From Azoarcus sp. L1K30 (GTDB lineage: Bacteria; Pseudomonadota; Gammaproteobacteria; Burkholderiales; Rhodocyclaceae), in NCBI RefSeq assembly GCF_018122735.1, contig NZ_JAGRRD010000001.1:4200515-4264514 (forward strand): a stretch of DNA of 64,000 nucleotides, given 5' to 3'. The translations under genes were made by a program, and so were the position numbers. The notes beneath the pieces were generated by a model. The model did not search any database. It was not told the origin of the DNA and worked only from the letters and a program-made list of their open reading frames with translations. Position 1 is the first letter of the stretch. Each line of letters opens with the position of its first letter. Shown here piece by piece: positions 1 through 9,094 of this stretch.

Positions 1-239
1 GCCACACGCGGTGCGTATTCGATCATGGTGACCGTGGCTGCGCCGCGCGAAGCGGCTTCGAAACCGAGGATGCCTGAACCGGCGAAGAGATCGAGACAGT
101 GCAGCCCGTCCAGACGCTGGCCCAGCCAGTTGAACAGGGTCTCACGCACGCGGTCCGGTGTTGGACGCAGCCCGGGAGCATTGGGCACCTCGAGCAGGCG
201 GGAGCGCCAGGCGCCGCCCACGATGCGTACACGACTCAT
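1..239 (-). CDS. rsmD: 16S rRNA (guanine966-N2)-methyltransferase, N-terminal part (cut by window edge)
   Basis: Only the first 79 codons are present; the gene runs off the left edge. The protein begins MSRVRIVGGAWRSRLL and reaches the SAM-binding motif I, LDLFAGSGILGFEAASRGA, the RsmD signature. RsmD methylates G966 of 16S rRNA using S-adenosylmethionine. Its start codon overlaps the stop of the upstream M16 gene (ATGA), so the two are probably co-translated. Pairing of rsmD with M16 peptidase genes is a familiar betaproteobacterial arrangement. Confidence 0.9.
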   Translation of the reverse strand, partial: MSRVRIVGGAWRSRLLEVPNAPGLRPTPDRVRETLFNWLGQRLDGLHCLDLFAGSGILGFEAASRGAATVTMIEYAPRV

Positions 240-1609
240 CTTGCCGGTTCCGTGGGGTCAGCCGTGGCGCCCGCGTCGCCATCGCCCCCCGCAATCACGG
301 TCACCATGTGGGCGGGGCTGATGCGGCGGGCAAACGCATCACGCACCTGGTCGACGGTGACGGCTGCGACAGCCTGCGGATAGCGATCCAGCCAGTCGAG
401 CGGAAGGCGGTAGAAACCGATCATCGCGACATAATCGAGGATCTTGCGATTGGAGTCCAGGCGCAGGCCGAAACCGTTGACCAGATTGTCCTTGGCCGCT
501 TGCAGTTCGCGCATGCTCGGGCCCTCGGCAATGAAGGCGGCCAGGGTGTCGTTGACCACCTTGAGCGCTTCGGCGCTCTGGCTGCCGCGGGTCTGCAGCC
601 CGATTTCGAACGGACCGGCCACTTTCTGCGGAGCGAAGTAACTGTAGACGCTGTAAGCAAAGCCGCGTTTCTCGCGCACTTCACGCGTCAGGCGTGACAC
701 AAAACCACCGCCGCCCAGCAGATAGTTGCCGACCAGCAGCGGGAAGTAATCGGCATCCTCACGCGCCATGCCCGGTTGCCCGATCAGGATGTGCGCCTGC
801 GCCGAGGGGTGGGGGATGTGCACGGTCTGCGCCGTGGGCAGTGCCGGCGCCGTCAGGTGCGGCAGATCCACGCCTTGAGGCAGTTGTGAGGTAAGCCGGA
901 CCGCGATCCTTTCGGCGTCTGCGCGATCGATGTCGCCGACGATGCTGACCGATGCATGGCTGGCCGCATAGTAGTCGCGATGGAAAGTGACGAGGTCCTC
1001 GCGCGTGATCGACGCCAAGGTGTCGGCAGTGGTGTTCCTGCCATAGGGGTGGCCGGAATACACGATTTCATTGAAGCGGCGCGACGCCAGCCTGTCGGGC
1101 TTGGTCAGCGCCTCGCGCAGGCCGGCGATCGCGCGTTCGCGTTCGCGATCGAGGACCGCTTGGGGAAAGGTCGGTGCCGACAGCAGCGTCGCGGCAAGGT
1201 CGACGGCCGCGTCGAGCTCTGTCGCGGACGACAGGCTGCGAATCGACAGGTTACTGCGGTCATTGTCGGTGCTGCCCCCGATCTGGGCGCCGATATCGGC
1301 CGTGCGGTCGGAGATGGCCTGTTCGTCCATTGTACCGGCGCCGGCATCGAGGAGCCCGCGGGTCAGTGCGGCCAGCCCCGTCTTGTCCCCGGGTTCAACC
1401 GCACTGCCTGCGGTGAAGTCGATCTGGATGTCGACCAGGGGCAGCGCCCGACTTTCAACAAATTGCACGCGCGCGCCGGTGCTGGCCGTCCATTGCTCGA
1501 TATGCGGGCCGGCATGGGCCGCGATGCTGAGCATGAAAAGTCCCGCCGCCAGCGCGAACTTGGGGGGAAGGTGCGTGCTGCCTGCACACGTATAGAGGTT
1601 TGCCGTCAT
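236..1609 (-). CDS. M16 family peptidase-like protein, probable non-catalytic partner subunit
   Basis: About 457 residues. The chosen ATG at 1609 gives an N-terminal signal sequence (hydrophobic run ending near SIAAHAG), so the protein is likely periplasmic. It has the M16 fold signatures, including the C-terminal half pattern GGGGFVSRLTREVREKRGFAYSV cut short here to its core GFVSRLTREVREKRG. I do not see the zinc motif HxxEH in the N-terminal half, which fits the inactive member of a heterodimeric M16 pair. It lies 64 bp downstream of the catalytic-type paralogue, and its stop overlaps rsmD. The start is uncertain because the ribosome site is weak; the frame stays open further upstream. Confidence 0.85.
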   Translation of the reverse strand: MTANLYTCAGSTHLPPKFALAAGLFMLSIAAHAGPHIEQWTASTGARVQFVESRALPLVDIQIDFTAGSAVEPGDKTGLAALTRGLLDAGAGTMDEQAISDRTADIGAQIGGSTDNDRSNLSIRSLSSATELDAAVDLAATLLSAPTFPQAVLDRERERAIAGLREALTKPDRLASRRFNEIVYSGHPYGRNTTADTLASITREDLVTFHRDYYAASHASVSIVGDIDRADAERIAVRLTSQLPQGVDLPHLTAPALPTAQTVHIPHPSAQAHILIGQPGMAREDADYFPLLVGNYLLGGGGFVSRLTREVREKRGFAYSVYSYFAPQKVAGPFEIGLQTRGSQSAEALKVVNDTLAAFIAEGPSMRELQAAKDNLVNGFGLRLDSNRKILDYVAMIGFYRLPLDWLDRYPQAVAAVTVDQVRDAFARRISPAHMVTVIAGGDGDAGATADPTEPAR

Positions 1610-1673
1610 GGGATTCGGTGGTGTCCTGGAGGTCGGCGCATCGATGCGGATGTGGGCTTCGGTATCGTGCAGC

Positions 1674-3044
1674 TCAGTGGCGTAGGTTCGCCGCTGCGGC
1701 GCGCGGACGCTTCTCGCCCAATGGTTGTGGATCGAGGCGCGCGATCGTAAGGGTCGTGTCGCCGAAATAACGTTGCGCCACGGACTGCACCTCGGCGGCG
1801 GTGACCTTGCGCAATCCTTCGAGGAGGAGGTCGTCGTCCCGCCACGACAGGCCACTGGCTTCCAGGTAGCCGATCTCCATGGCTTGCCCCATCAGCGAGT
1901 CGCGCTTGTAGACCTTGCTGGCGAGGGCCTGGGTCTTGACCCGGCTCAGCTCGGCTTCGCTCACGCCTTCGTCGCGAATGCGCTGCAGCTCGGCGCGCAG
2001 TGCCGCTTCCAGTTCATCCACGCTGTGGCCGGCTGCCGGTACGCCATCGAGATAGAAGAGCGAGGGGCCGCGCCCCGTGCTGTCGTAGCCGGCGCCAGCC
2101 GACAGCGCAACGTGCCGATCGCGGACCAGCCGGCTGTTGAGGCGGGCGCCATCATAGCCGTCGAGAATCGCCGCCAGCACCTGGAGGGCATAGACGTCGC
2201 GGTCGGCGGCGGGTTGCCTGAGCGCGGGCACCTGCCAGGCCAGCGACAAATAGGGTAGTTCGGCCGGCGCCTTGACCACGGTACTGCGCGGGCCGCGCTG
2301 TTCCGGTTCGGCGCTGATCCGGCGTGCCGGGAGCGGGCTCGACTTGAGTTTGCCATAGTGCTCTGCCGCCATGCGGAAAACGGCCTCGTGGTCGACGTCG
2401 CCGACGACGACCAGATAGGCGTTCCCGGGGGTGTACCAGTGTCGATACCATGCACGTGCGTCGTCTGCCCTCATCGCGTCGAGGTCCGGCATCCAGCCGA
2501 TGACCGGTCGTCGGTATGGGTGCGCCTGAAACGCGGTCGCCATCAATTGTTCATAGACCAGTGCGCGGGGCTGATCATCGGTGCGCAGTCGGCGCTCCTC
2601 CTTGACCACCGCAAGCTCGCGCGCGAACGCATCTTCGGTGATGACCAGGTTGTGCATGCGGTCGGCCTCCAGCGCCATCATCGCCCCCAGTCGGGACGGC
2701 GGAACCTGCTGGAAGTAGGCGGTGTAGTCCTTGCTTGTGAAGGCATTGTCGCGCCCGCCCACCGCGGCGACGCGCTTGTTGAATTCGCCTGCCGGGAGCG
2801 ACTTGGTACCCTTGAACATCATGTGTTCGAGCACATGCGCGACCCCCGACACCCCTTCCGGTTCGTCCATGGAGCCGGTGCGGTACCACACCATATGCAC
2901 CACCGACGGTGCCCGGCGGTCTTCCTTGACGATCACCTTCATGCCGTTGCCCAGCGTGGTTTCGAAGGGGTTGGCGTGCACTGCCGTACCGAGCAGCGCG
3001 ATGCTGCCGACCATCAACGAGCGGATCAGTGTCTGGTGAAACAT
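1674..3044 (-). CDS. M16 family zinc metallopeptidase (catalytic subunit)
   Basis: 456 residues with a signal peptide (LMVGSIALLGTAVHA). The inverse zinc motif is intact: GVAHVLEHMMFKGT supplies HxxEH, and the downstream glutamate region ELAVVKEERR follows. Members of this group degrade or process peptides in the periplasm; the exact substrate is unknown. The start at 3044 has AGGA seven bases upstream. A longer start at 3059 is possible but adds only five residues. The gene is the first of a minus-strand unit (two M16 genes, rsmD) and is divergent from ftsY. Confidence 0.88.
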   Translation of the reverse strand: MFHQTLIRSLMVGSIALLGTAVHANPFETTLGNGMKVIVKEDRRAPSVVHMVWYRTGSMDEPEGVSGVAHVLEHMMFKGTKSLPAGEFNKRVAAVGGRDNAFTSKDYTAYFQQVPPSRLGAMMALEADRMHNLVITEDAFARELAVVKEERRLRTDDQPRALVYEQLMATAFQAHPYRRPVIGWMPDLDAMRADDARAWYRHWYTPGNAYLVVVGDVDHEAVFRMAAEHYGKLKSSPLPARRISAEPEQRGPRSTVVKAPAELPYLSLAWQVPALRQPAADRDVYALQVLAAILDGYDGARLNSRLVRDRHVALSAGAGYDSTGRGPSLFYLDGVPAAGHSVDELEAALRAELQRIRDEGVSEAELSRVKTQALASKVYKRDSLMGQAMEIGYLEASGLSWRDDDLLLEGLRKVTAAEVQSVAQRYFGDTTLTIARLDPQPLGEKRPRAAAANLRH

Positions 3045-3196
3045 GGTGATGTCCTGCATCTGATAGAATTCGGGGCGCCATGCTCGCTTCGGCACTAGCC
3101 GGAACGGCGCGGAGCCGCATCTTAGCGCTATCCGGATTGCTGTGCCCGCGCAGTGCGATGGCGTCCATCCGAACGACCCCTCTGACCCGAGCGCCC

Positions 3197-4387
3197 ATGT
3201 TTGGTTTCTTCAAGAAGTCCGGCAAGTCTGAAAAGCCTGTTGAACAGCAGCCCGTTGCCGATGCGCCCAGCCCCGCCGCTGACAAATCCGTCTCCCGCGG
3301 ATCCGTTTCACCCGCAGCCGATGTGAGCGCGGACGGGCCTTCTGCCGCGCCGGTTCGAGCCGACGTTTCGCCCGACGCCGATGCAGCGCCAGCGCTGCCG
3401 GTGTCGCCGGCAAGGGAAAATGCATCGCCGCCACCGAGGCCGTCGTGGTCCGAGCGCCTGAAGGCCGGGCTTGCCCGCACCCGCCAGCAGTTTGGTGGTG
3501 GGTTGGCAAGCCTGTTTGGGCGCCGCAAGATCGACGAGGACCTGCTCGAGGAGCTTGAATCGACGCTGCTGATGGCCGATTGCGGTGTCGACGCGACCCA
3601 GCATCTGCTCACCGAGTTGCGCCTGCGCTGGAAGCGCGACAAACTCGAAACCGCCGACCAACTGCAGCAGGCCCTCGCGGAAGGGCTGCTCAGGATCATC
3701 GCACCGCTCGAACAGTCGCTGGACGTCACCGGTCACAAGCCCTACATCATCATGATCGCGGGGGTGAATGGTTCGGGCAAGACTACGTCGATCGGCAAGC
3801 TGGCGAAGTATTTCCAGCTCCAGGGCAAGAGCGTGCTGCTCGCTGCCGGCGATACCTTTCGTGCCGCGGCGCGCGAGCAACTGCTGACCTGGGGCGAGCG
3901 CAACAACGTGACCGTGATTGCGCAGGATGGCGGCGATGCGGCTGCGGTCATCTTCGATGCCATCAACGCAGCGCGCGCACGCGGCATCGACATCGTGCTG
4001 GCCGACACGGCCGGGCGCCTGCCGACCCAGTTGCACCTGATGGATGAGATTTCCAAGGTGCGTCGTGTCGTGGCCAAGGCCGACCCCACCGGGCCACATG
4101 AAGTTGTGCTGGTGCTCGATGCCAATATCGGCCAGAACGCACTGGCGCAGGTCAAGGCTTTCGATGCCGCCATCGGCGTCACCGGCCTCGTGGTCACCAA
4201 GCTCGATGGCACCGCCAAGGGCGGGGTCATCGCCGCGATTGCGCGACAGTGTCCCAAGCCCCTGCGCTTCATCGGCGTTGGAGAGGGGATTGACGACCTC
4301 CAGCCATTCAGAGCACGGGAGTTTGTCGACGCACTGTTCGAACCCGTGGCGGGGGCACATGCGGCGGGTAAGGGCGGCAACGCATGA
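3197..4387 (+). CDS. ftsY: Signal recognition particle receptor FtsY
   Basis: 396 residues. An acidic, Ala/Pro-rich A domain (about residues 1-85) precedes the NG GTPase domain. G-motifs are visible: GVNGSGKTTSIGKLA (P-loop), DTAGR and TKLDG. FtsY docks the SRP-ribosome complex at the membrane for co-translational insertion. I chose the ATG giving MFGFFKKSGKSE, because the open frame upstream lacks FtsY character. Its stop overlaps ftsE, giving the classical ftsY-ftsE-ftsX operon, divergent from the M16 genes. Confidence 0.96.
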   Translation: MFGFFKKSGKSEKPVEQQPVADAPSPAADKSVSRGSVSPAADVSADGPSAAPVRADVSPDADAAPALPVSPARENASPPPRPSWSERLKAGLARTRQQFGGGLASLFGRRKIDEDLLEELESTLLMADCGVDATQHLLTELRLRWKRDKLETADQLQQALAEGLLRIIAPLEQSLDVTGHKPYIIMIAGVNGSGKTTSIGKLAKYFQLQGKSVLLAAGDTFRAAAREQLLTWGERNNVTVIAQDGGDAAAVIFDAINAARARGIDIVLADTAGRLPTQLHLMDEISKVRRVVAKADPTGPHEVVLVLDANIGQNALAQVKAFDAAIGVTGLVVTKLDGTAKGGVIAAIARQCPKPLRFIGVGEGIDDLQPFRAREFVDALFEPVAGAHAAGKGGNA

Positions 4388-5043
4388 TCGTGTTCGAGGA
4401 TGTGGCCAAACGCTATGCGGGCGGCTATACGGCACTGGCCGGTGTCAGCTTCGAGATCCGCCATGGCGAGCTGGTGGTCTTGTCGGGACACTCCGGTGCG
4501 GGCAAGAGCACGTTGCTGAAACTGATTCCGGCCATCGAGCGGCCCAGTGCGGGAGCGGTGAGAATCAATGGCGAAGACGTCTCCCGCCTTCCCCGGCGGG
4601 CCATTCCCTACCTGCGGCGCAATCTCGGGCTCGTGTTGCAGGAGAGCCGCCTGCTGTTCGATCGCTCGGTGTTCGACAACGTCATGTTGCCACTGGCCAT
4701 TACCGGTCACCCGCCTGGCGATGCCGCCCGGCGCGTGGCGGCCGCGCTCGAGCGGGTTGGCCTGGAGGGGCGCGGCAAGGAAATGCCTGCCGGTCTGTCG
4801 GGGGGGGAGCAGCAAAGGGTGGCCATTGCACGCGCCATCGTCAATCGACCATCGGTGTTGCTCGCTGACGAGCCTACTGCCCACCTTGATCCCGCCTCGG
4901 CTGCAGGTATTGCGAACCTGTTCAAGTCTTTCAATGGTGCAGGTGTCACCGTGCTCGTGTCTACGCACGATGCAAGCCTGTTCGCAACCTCCGCTCCGCG
5001 GCGGCTGACGCTGGTCAAGGGCCTGTTGTCGGAGGACGCATGA
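4384..5043 (+). CDS. ftsE: Cell division ABC transporter ATP-binding protein FtsE
   Basis: 219 residues. Walker A is GHSGAGKST, the ABC signature LSGGEQQRVAIARA and Walker B VLLADEPT. FtsE pairs with FtsX at the septum and links ATP hydrolysis to activation of peptidoglycan hydrolases. It overlaps ftsY by ATGA at its start and ftsX by ATGA at its end, so the three genes are translationally coupled. Confidence 0.95.
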   Translation: MIVFEDVAKRYAGGYTALAGVSFEIRHGELVVLSGHSGAGKSTLLKLIPAIERPSAGAVRINGEDVSRLPRRAIPYLRRNLGLVLQESRLLFDRSVFDNVMLPLAITGHPPGDAARRVAAALERVGLEGRGKEMPAGLSGGEQQRVAIARAIVNRPSVLLADEPTAHLDPASAAGIANLFKSFNGAGVTVLVSTHDASLFATSAPRRLTLVKGLLSEDA

Positions 5044-5936
5044 GCAACTGGCTCTACCTGCATTTGCGCGCAATTGCCCAGGCGTCGGGTCGCCTGGCCC
5101 GCCAGCCGCTCGGTACCTTGCTGTCGGCGTTGGTGATGGGGATCGCGCTGTCGTTGCCGGCGGGCGGCTACCTGTTGCTCGACAACGTCGCATCGATGGC
5201 ACGTGGGGTATCGGGGACGCCGGAGATCAGCGTCTTCATGGACGCCGCCGCGGCGGCCGAGGACGCGGCCGCCATCGAAAAGCGCCTGCGTGCGGACCCG
5301 CAACTGGCAAGCTTTCGCTTTGTACCGCGTGACGAGGCGCTGAAACAGTTGGCCGCCGGCGGGCTGGGAGACGTTCTCGGTGGCCTCGAGTCGAATCCGC
5401 TGCCCGATGCCTTCGTCGTGACGCTGCGCACGGGCGACCCCGAGGTGTTCGACACGCTCGCGGCGCAGATGAGGGCATGGCCCAAGGTGGCGCATGTTCA
5501 GCTCGACTCGGGCTGGGTCAAGCGTCTTCATGCGCTCTTGGCGCTGGGGCGTTCCGCCGTGGTCATGCTAGCGGCACTGCTGGGATTTGCGTTGGTGATC
5601 GTCACCTTCAATACCATTCGCCTGCAGATCATGACCCAGCGCAATGAGATCGAAGTAAGCCGTCTGCTCGGTGCAACCGACCCCTTCATCCGCCGTCCTT
5701 TCTACTGGTTTGGCAGCCTGCAGGGCATGCTGGGCGGACTGGTGGCGCTCGGCGCGGTGTGGCTCGGGGTCATGGGGCTGTCCGCACCGGTGGCTGCGCT
5801 GGCTGAAACCTATGGTGCGGTGTTTGCGTTGAGTGGACCGCAGTGGCCGGAGTCGGTAGCGATCGTGCTCTTTGCCGCGTTTCTGGGTTGGCTGGGCGCG
5901 GAGATTTCTGTCCGGCGCCATCTTGCGGGGACTTGA
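5040..5936 (+). CDS. ftsX: Cell division protein FtsX (permease-like)
   Basis: 298 residues with the FtsX plan: a short cytoplasmic N-terminus, first membrane helix (about 25-50), a periplasmic loop with the PEISVFMD beginning typical of FtsX, then three C-terminal membrane helices from about residue 170. The loop contacts periplasmic activators of septal hydrolases in known systems. It is the last gene of the ftsY-E-X unit; 189 non-coding bases follow before ahpC. Confidence 0.94.
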   Translation: MSNWLYLHLRAIAQASGRLARQPLGTLLSALVMGIALSLPAGGYLLLDNVASMARGVSGTPEISVFMDAAAAAEDAAAIEKRLRADPQLASFRFVPRDEALKQLAAGGLGDVLGGLESNPLPDAFVVTLRTGDPEVFDTLAAQMRAWPKVAHVQLDSGWVKRLHALLALGRSAVVMLAALLGFALVIVTFNTIRLQIMTQRNEIEVSRLLGATDPFIRRPFYWFGSLQGMLGGLVALGAVWLGVMGLSAPVAALAETYGAVFALSGPQWPESVAIVLFAAFLGWLGAEISVRRHLAGT

Positions 5937-6004
5937 AATCTACACGGGGTTGTCACCATATGCGTGAATGATGCGAGTCGGGTGTGGTGCTGCCTGGTCG
6001 AATC

Positions 6005-6070
6005 ATAGTTCTTTCCAATCGACGGCATCCTGATAATCAATTAGATCAATTCAGGCGTCGGTCTTACACT
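6005..6070 (+). promoter_or_regulatory. Candidate OxyR-type site and promoter of ahpC
   Basis: Two 15-base elements spaced exactly 22 bases apart start at 6005 and 6027 (ATAG...CAAT and ATCC...CAAT). They partially match the ATAG-N7-CTAT half-sites that OxyR contacts. A -10-like TACACT lies at 6065-6070, and the -35 position (about 6042) is weak, as in OxyR-activated promoters. The match is imperfect, so this is a candidate only. The rest of 5937-6125 shows nothing else I can name. Confidence 0.4.
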
Positions 6071-6125
6071 GCAGCCATCGAGTTTTCGTCACGTTGTTTC
6101 AACAACCTACTGCGGAGGATACGCA

Positions 6126-6689
6126 ATGTCCCTGATTAACACCGAAGTCAAGCCTTTCAAGACGCAAGCATACAAGAACGGCAAGTTCATCGAAGTGACC
6201 GAAGCCGATCTGAAGGGCAAGTGGTCCGTGCTGATTTTCATGCCGGCCGCCTTCACCTTCAACTGCCCGACTGAAATCGAAGACGCCGCAGAACACTATG
6301 CCGAGTTCGAGAAGGCCGGTGCCGAGGTCTACATCGTGACCACCGACACCCATTTCTCGCACAAGGTGTGGCACGAGACCTCGCCCGCCGTGGGCAAGGC
6401 CAAGTTCGCACTGGTCGGCGACCCGACCCACGTGCTGACGCACAACTTTGATGTGCATATCGAAGAAGAGGGTCTGGCACTGCGCGGTACCTTCATCATC
6501 AACCCGGACGGCGTCATCAAGACCATGGAAGTGCACGATAACGCCATCGCCCGCGATGTGACCGAGACCGTGCGCAAGCTCAAGGCCGCCCAGTACGTGG
6601 CAACGCATCCGAACGAAGTGTGCCCGGCCAAGTGGAAGGAAGGCGAGAAGACGCTGGCACCGTCCATCGATCTCGTCGGCAAGATCTAA
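6126..6689 (+). CDS. ahpC: Alkyl hydroperoxide reductase peroxiredoxin subunit AhpC
   Basis: 187 residues, the usual AhpC length. The peroxidatic cysteine lies in FTFNCPTE and the resolving cysteine in HPNEVCPAKW, so this is a typical 2-Cys peroxiredoxin. It reduces hydrogen peroxide and organic peroxides in the cytoplasm and is recycled by AhpF, encoded just downstream. The ATG follows a purine-rich GGAGGATACGCA leader with a good ribosome site. Confidence 0.97.
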   Translation: MSLINTEVKPFKTQAYKNGKFIEVTEADLKGKWSVLIFMPAAFTFNCPTEIEDAAEHYAEFEKAGAEVYIVTTDTHFSHKVWHETSPAVGKAKFALVGDPTHVLTHNFDVHIEEEGLALRGTFIINPDGVIKTMEVHDNAIARDVTETVRKLKAAQYVATHPNEVCPAKWKEGEKTLAPSIDLVGKI

Positions 6690-6708
6690 GTCGCCGCTGT
6701 AATCCTGT

Positions 6709-6761
6709 CCGGGCCAAACCGGCCCGGTAGTCTGTCGTGCAGCCGGCCACGCGCCGGCTGC
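6709..6761 (+). repeat. Two hairpins between ahpC and ahpF
   Basis: Two consecutive inverted repeats lie in the intergenic space: a 7-bp stem with 5-base loop at 6709-6727 (CCGGGCC/GGCCCGG) and an 8-bp stem at 6739-6746 with 6754-6761 (GCAGCCGG/CCGGCTGC). Neither is followed by a U-tract. They could slow transcription or protect the ahpC transcript end, keeping AhpC more abundant than AhpF. Confidence 0.6.
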
Positions 6762-6818
6762 GTCGTATCCGGCCCACCGAAAACATCGGCAGGCCTCATT
6801 CTCAAGGGGGACGTCACC

Positions 6819-8372
6819 ATGCTGGACGCCAATATCAAGACTCAACTGAAAGCCTACCTGGAACGGGTGACGCAGCCGATCGAGATCGTGGCGTCGCTGG
6901 ACGATGGTGAAAAGTCGCGTGAGATGCAGGAATTGATCCGCGATGTTGCCGAGCAGTCGGCACTCATCAGCGTGATCGAACGGCGCGACGACGCCGAGCG
7001 CAAACCTTCGTTCTCCGTCGGCCCCAAGGGCGGGGAGGCGCGCGTGCGCTTTGCAGGCCTGCCGATGGGGCACGAATTCACCTCGCTGATCCTGGCCTTG
7101 CTGCAGAGCGCAGGCTATCCGCCCAAGGTCGAGGCGGACGTGATCGAGCAGATCAAGAGCCTCGAGGGCGAGTACCACTTCGAGACCTATATCTCGCTGT
7201 CCTGCCACAACTGCCCGGATGTGGTGCAGGCGCTCAACCTGCTTTCCATTCTCAATCCAAACATCCGCCACACCATGATCGACGGCGCGCTGTTTCAGGA
7301 CGAGGTGGAGAAGCGCCAGATCATGGCGGTGCCTACGGTCTATATGAACGGCCAGGAGTTTGGCCAAGGCCGCATGGAACTGGGCGAAATCCTCGCCAGG
7401 ATCGATACCGGTTCAGCCACGCGCGATGCTGCCAAGCTGTCGTCCAAGGAGCCGTTCGATGTACTCATCGTCGGTGGCGGACCGGCGGGTGCGGCGGCGG
7501 CGATCTATTCCGCACGCAAGGGCATACGCACCGGTATCGTCGCCGAGCGTTTTGGCGGCCAGGTGATGGACACGATGGGGATCGAGAACTTCATCTCGGT
7601 GAAGGAAACCCAGGGGCCGAAGCTGGTGGCCGCGCTCGAAGAGCACGTGAAGCAGTACGAAGTCGATGTCATGAACCTGCAGCGTGCCGCCAGGCTGGTG
7701 CCGGGCGACATGACCGAGGTGCAGCTCGAGAACGGTGGTTCGCTGAAGGCGAAAACCGTGATCCTGGCCACCGGTGCGCGCTGGCGCGAGATGAACGTGC
7801 CGGGCGAGCAGGCGTTCCGCGGCAAGGGTGTGGCCTACTGCCCCCACTGCGACGGGCCGCTGTTCAAGGGCAAGCGGGTGGCAGTGATCGGTGGCGGCAA
7901 CTCGGGCGTCGAGGCGGCGATCGATCTCGCCGGCATCGTGGCCCACGTCACCCTGCTCGAGTTCGCCGATACCCTGCGCGCCGATGCGGTACTGCAGAAG
8001 AAGCTCTACAGCCTGCCCAACGTCACCGTGATCAAGAGTGCCCAGACGACCGAAGTAACGGGCACCGACAAGGTCAATGGCCTGGTGTACAAGGACCGCA
8101 CGACCGACGAGGTGAAGCGGATCGAACTCGAAGGCATCTTCGTCCAGATCGGTCTGCTCCCGAACACCGACTTCATGAAGGGCACGATCGAACTGTCGCG
8201 CTTCGGTGAAGTGATCGTCGATGCCAAGGGCCAGACCTCGGTCCCGGGGATCTTTGCTGCCGGCGACTGCACCACCGTGCCGTACAAGCAGATCATCATC
8301 GCCATGGGGGAGGGTTCCAAGGCCGCACTGAGCGCCTTCGATCACCTGATCCGGAGCTCCGTCGACGCCTGA
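6819..8372 (+). CDS. ahpF: Alkyl hydroperoxide reductase flavoprotein subunit AhpF
   Basis: 517 residues. The N-terminal double-thioredoxin region carries the redox pair CHNCPDVV. The flavoprotein part has the FAD motif [10 protein letters not shown], the active disulfide CPHCDGPLF, the NADH-binding [10 protein letters not shown], and the C-terminal FAD motif GIFAAGDC. It transfers electrons from NADH via FAD and the two disulfides to AhpC. The start follows CAAGGGGGACGTCACC. Confidence 0.97.
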   Translation: MLDANIKTQLKAYLERVTQPIEIVASLDDGEKSREMQELIRDVAEQSALISVIERRDDAERKPSFSVGPKGGEARVRFAGLPMGHEFTSLILALLQSAGYPPKVEADVIEQIKSLEGEYHFETYISLSCHNCPDVVQALNLLSILNPNIRHTMIDGALFQDEVEKRQIMAVPTVYMNGQEFGQGRMELGEILARIDTGSATRDAAKLSSKEPFDVLIVGGGPAGAAAAIYSARKGIRTGIVAERFGGQVMDTMGIENFISVKETQGPKLVAALEEHVKQYEVDVMNLQRAARLVPGDMTEVQLENGGSLKAKTVILATGARWREMNVPGEQAFRGKGVAYCPHCDGPLFKGKRVAVIGGGNSGVEAAIDLAGIVAHVTLLEFADTLRADAVLQKKLYSLPNVTVIKSAQTTEVTGTDKVNGLVYKDRTTDEVKRIELEGIFVQIGLLPNTDFMKGTIELSRFGEVIVDAKGQTSVPGIFAAGDCTTVPYKQIIIAMGEGSKAALSAFDHLIRSSVDA

Positions 8373-8393
8373 TCGCGTGTTGCGGCAACATGG

Positions 8394-8424
8394 ATGCCCC
8401 GCCGTGGCGCGGGGCATTTTCTTT
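8394..8424 (+). terminator. Rho-independent terminator after ahpF
   Basis: Nine-base-pair stem ATGCCCCGC/GCGGGGCAT with a 6-base loop, followed directly by TTTTCTTT. It lies 21 bases after the ahpF stop codon. Confidence 0.85.
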
Positions 8425-8583
8425 GCAGTGGCTGCGGTGGCAGCATGCAGGCGATCGGGTTGAAAGCGGACCGAAAGCGATCCCATGCAGGATGGGCCCG
8501 CATCAGGCCGGCAGCCGTGTGCCCGGGCGCCGGATCATGCGAAGATAGTGCGTCCCCCGAACACTCAGCCGGAAGCAATCGAC

Positions 8584-9078
8584 ATGGACTTGCCTGCACA
8601 CCAACTCACCATGACCGTCCTGATGACCCCGGAGATGGCCAATTTCTCCGGCAAGGTGCATGGCGGTGCCATTCTCAGACAACTCGACCAGGTCGCCTAT
8701 GCCTGTGCCAGCCGCTATGCGGCGCGTTATTGCGTGACGCTATCGGTTGACCAGGTGATGTTCCGTCAGCCGATCATGGTGGGCGAACTGGTGACCTTTC
8801 TCGCCAGTGTGAATTACACCGGCAAGTCTTCACTGGAGGTGGGTATCAAGGTGGTGGCGGAGAACATCCGCACCCAGGAGGTGCGCCATGCCAACAGCTG
8901 TTTCTTCACCATGGTGGCGGTGGACGACGATGGCAAGCCGGTGCCGGTACCGCCGTTGAGGCCATTCAGTCCGGAGGAGAAGCGCCGCTTCGCCGCTGCG
9001 GCCACGCGCAAGGCATTGCGGCTCGAACTCGAAAAGCGCTTTGCGGAGACGCATGGCAACGAACCCAAGGTCGATTGA
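8584..9078 (+). CDS. Acyl-CoA thioesterase, hotdog fold (YciA-like)
   Basis: 164 residues. The hotdog-thioesterase signature is visible as NFSGKVHGGAILRQLDQVA, followed by FRQPIMVGELV. Such enzymes hydrolyse acyl-CoA to free acid and CoA. The start at 8584 is chosen because homology begins there and GGAAG precedes it; the open frame extends upstream without recognisable sequence. It is a single gene, convergent with the decarboxylase operon. Chain-length preference cannot be judged. Confidence 0.85.
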   Translation: MDLPAHQLTMTVLMTPEMANFSGKVHGGAILRQLDQVAYACASRYAARYCVTLSVDQVMFRQPIMVGELVTFLASVNYTGKSSLEVGIKVVAENIRTQEVRHANSCFFTMVAVDDDGKPVPVPPLRPFSPEEKRRFAAAATRKALRLELEKRFAETHGNEPKVD

Positions 9079-9094
9079 GGCTGCGCGTTGCGAA

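Noticed and set aside
956..1750. A 264-codon plus-strand frame over the M16 gene
   Set aside because: Antisense to a gene with signal peptide and M16 signatures; no independent support.
6099..7367. A 422-codon minus-strand frame across ahpC and ahpF
   Set aside because: Spans two genes and their hairpin-bearing gap in antisense, with composition like other shadow frames.
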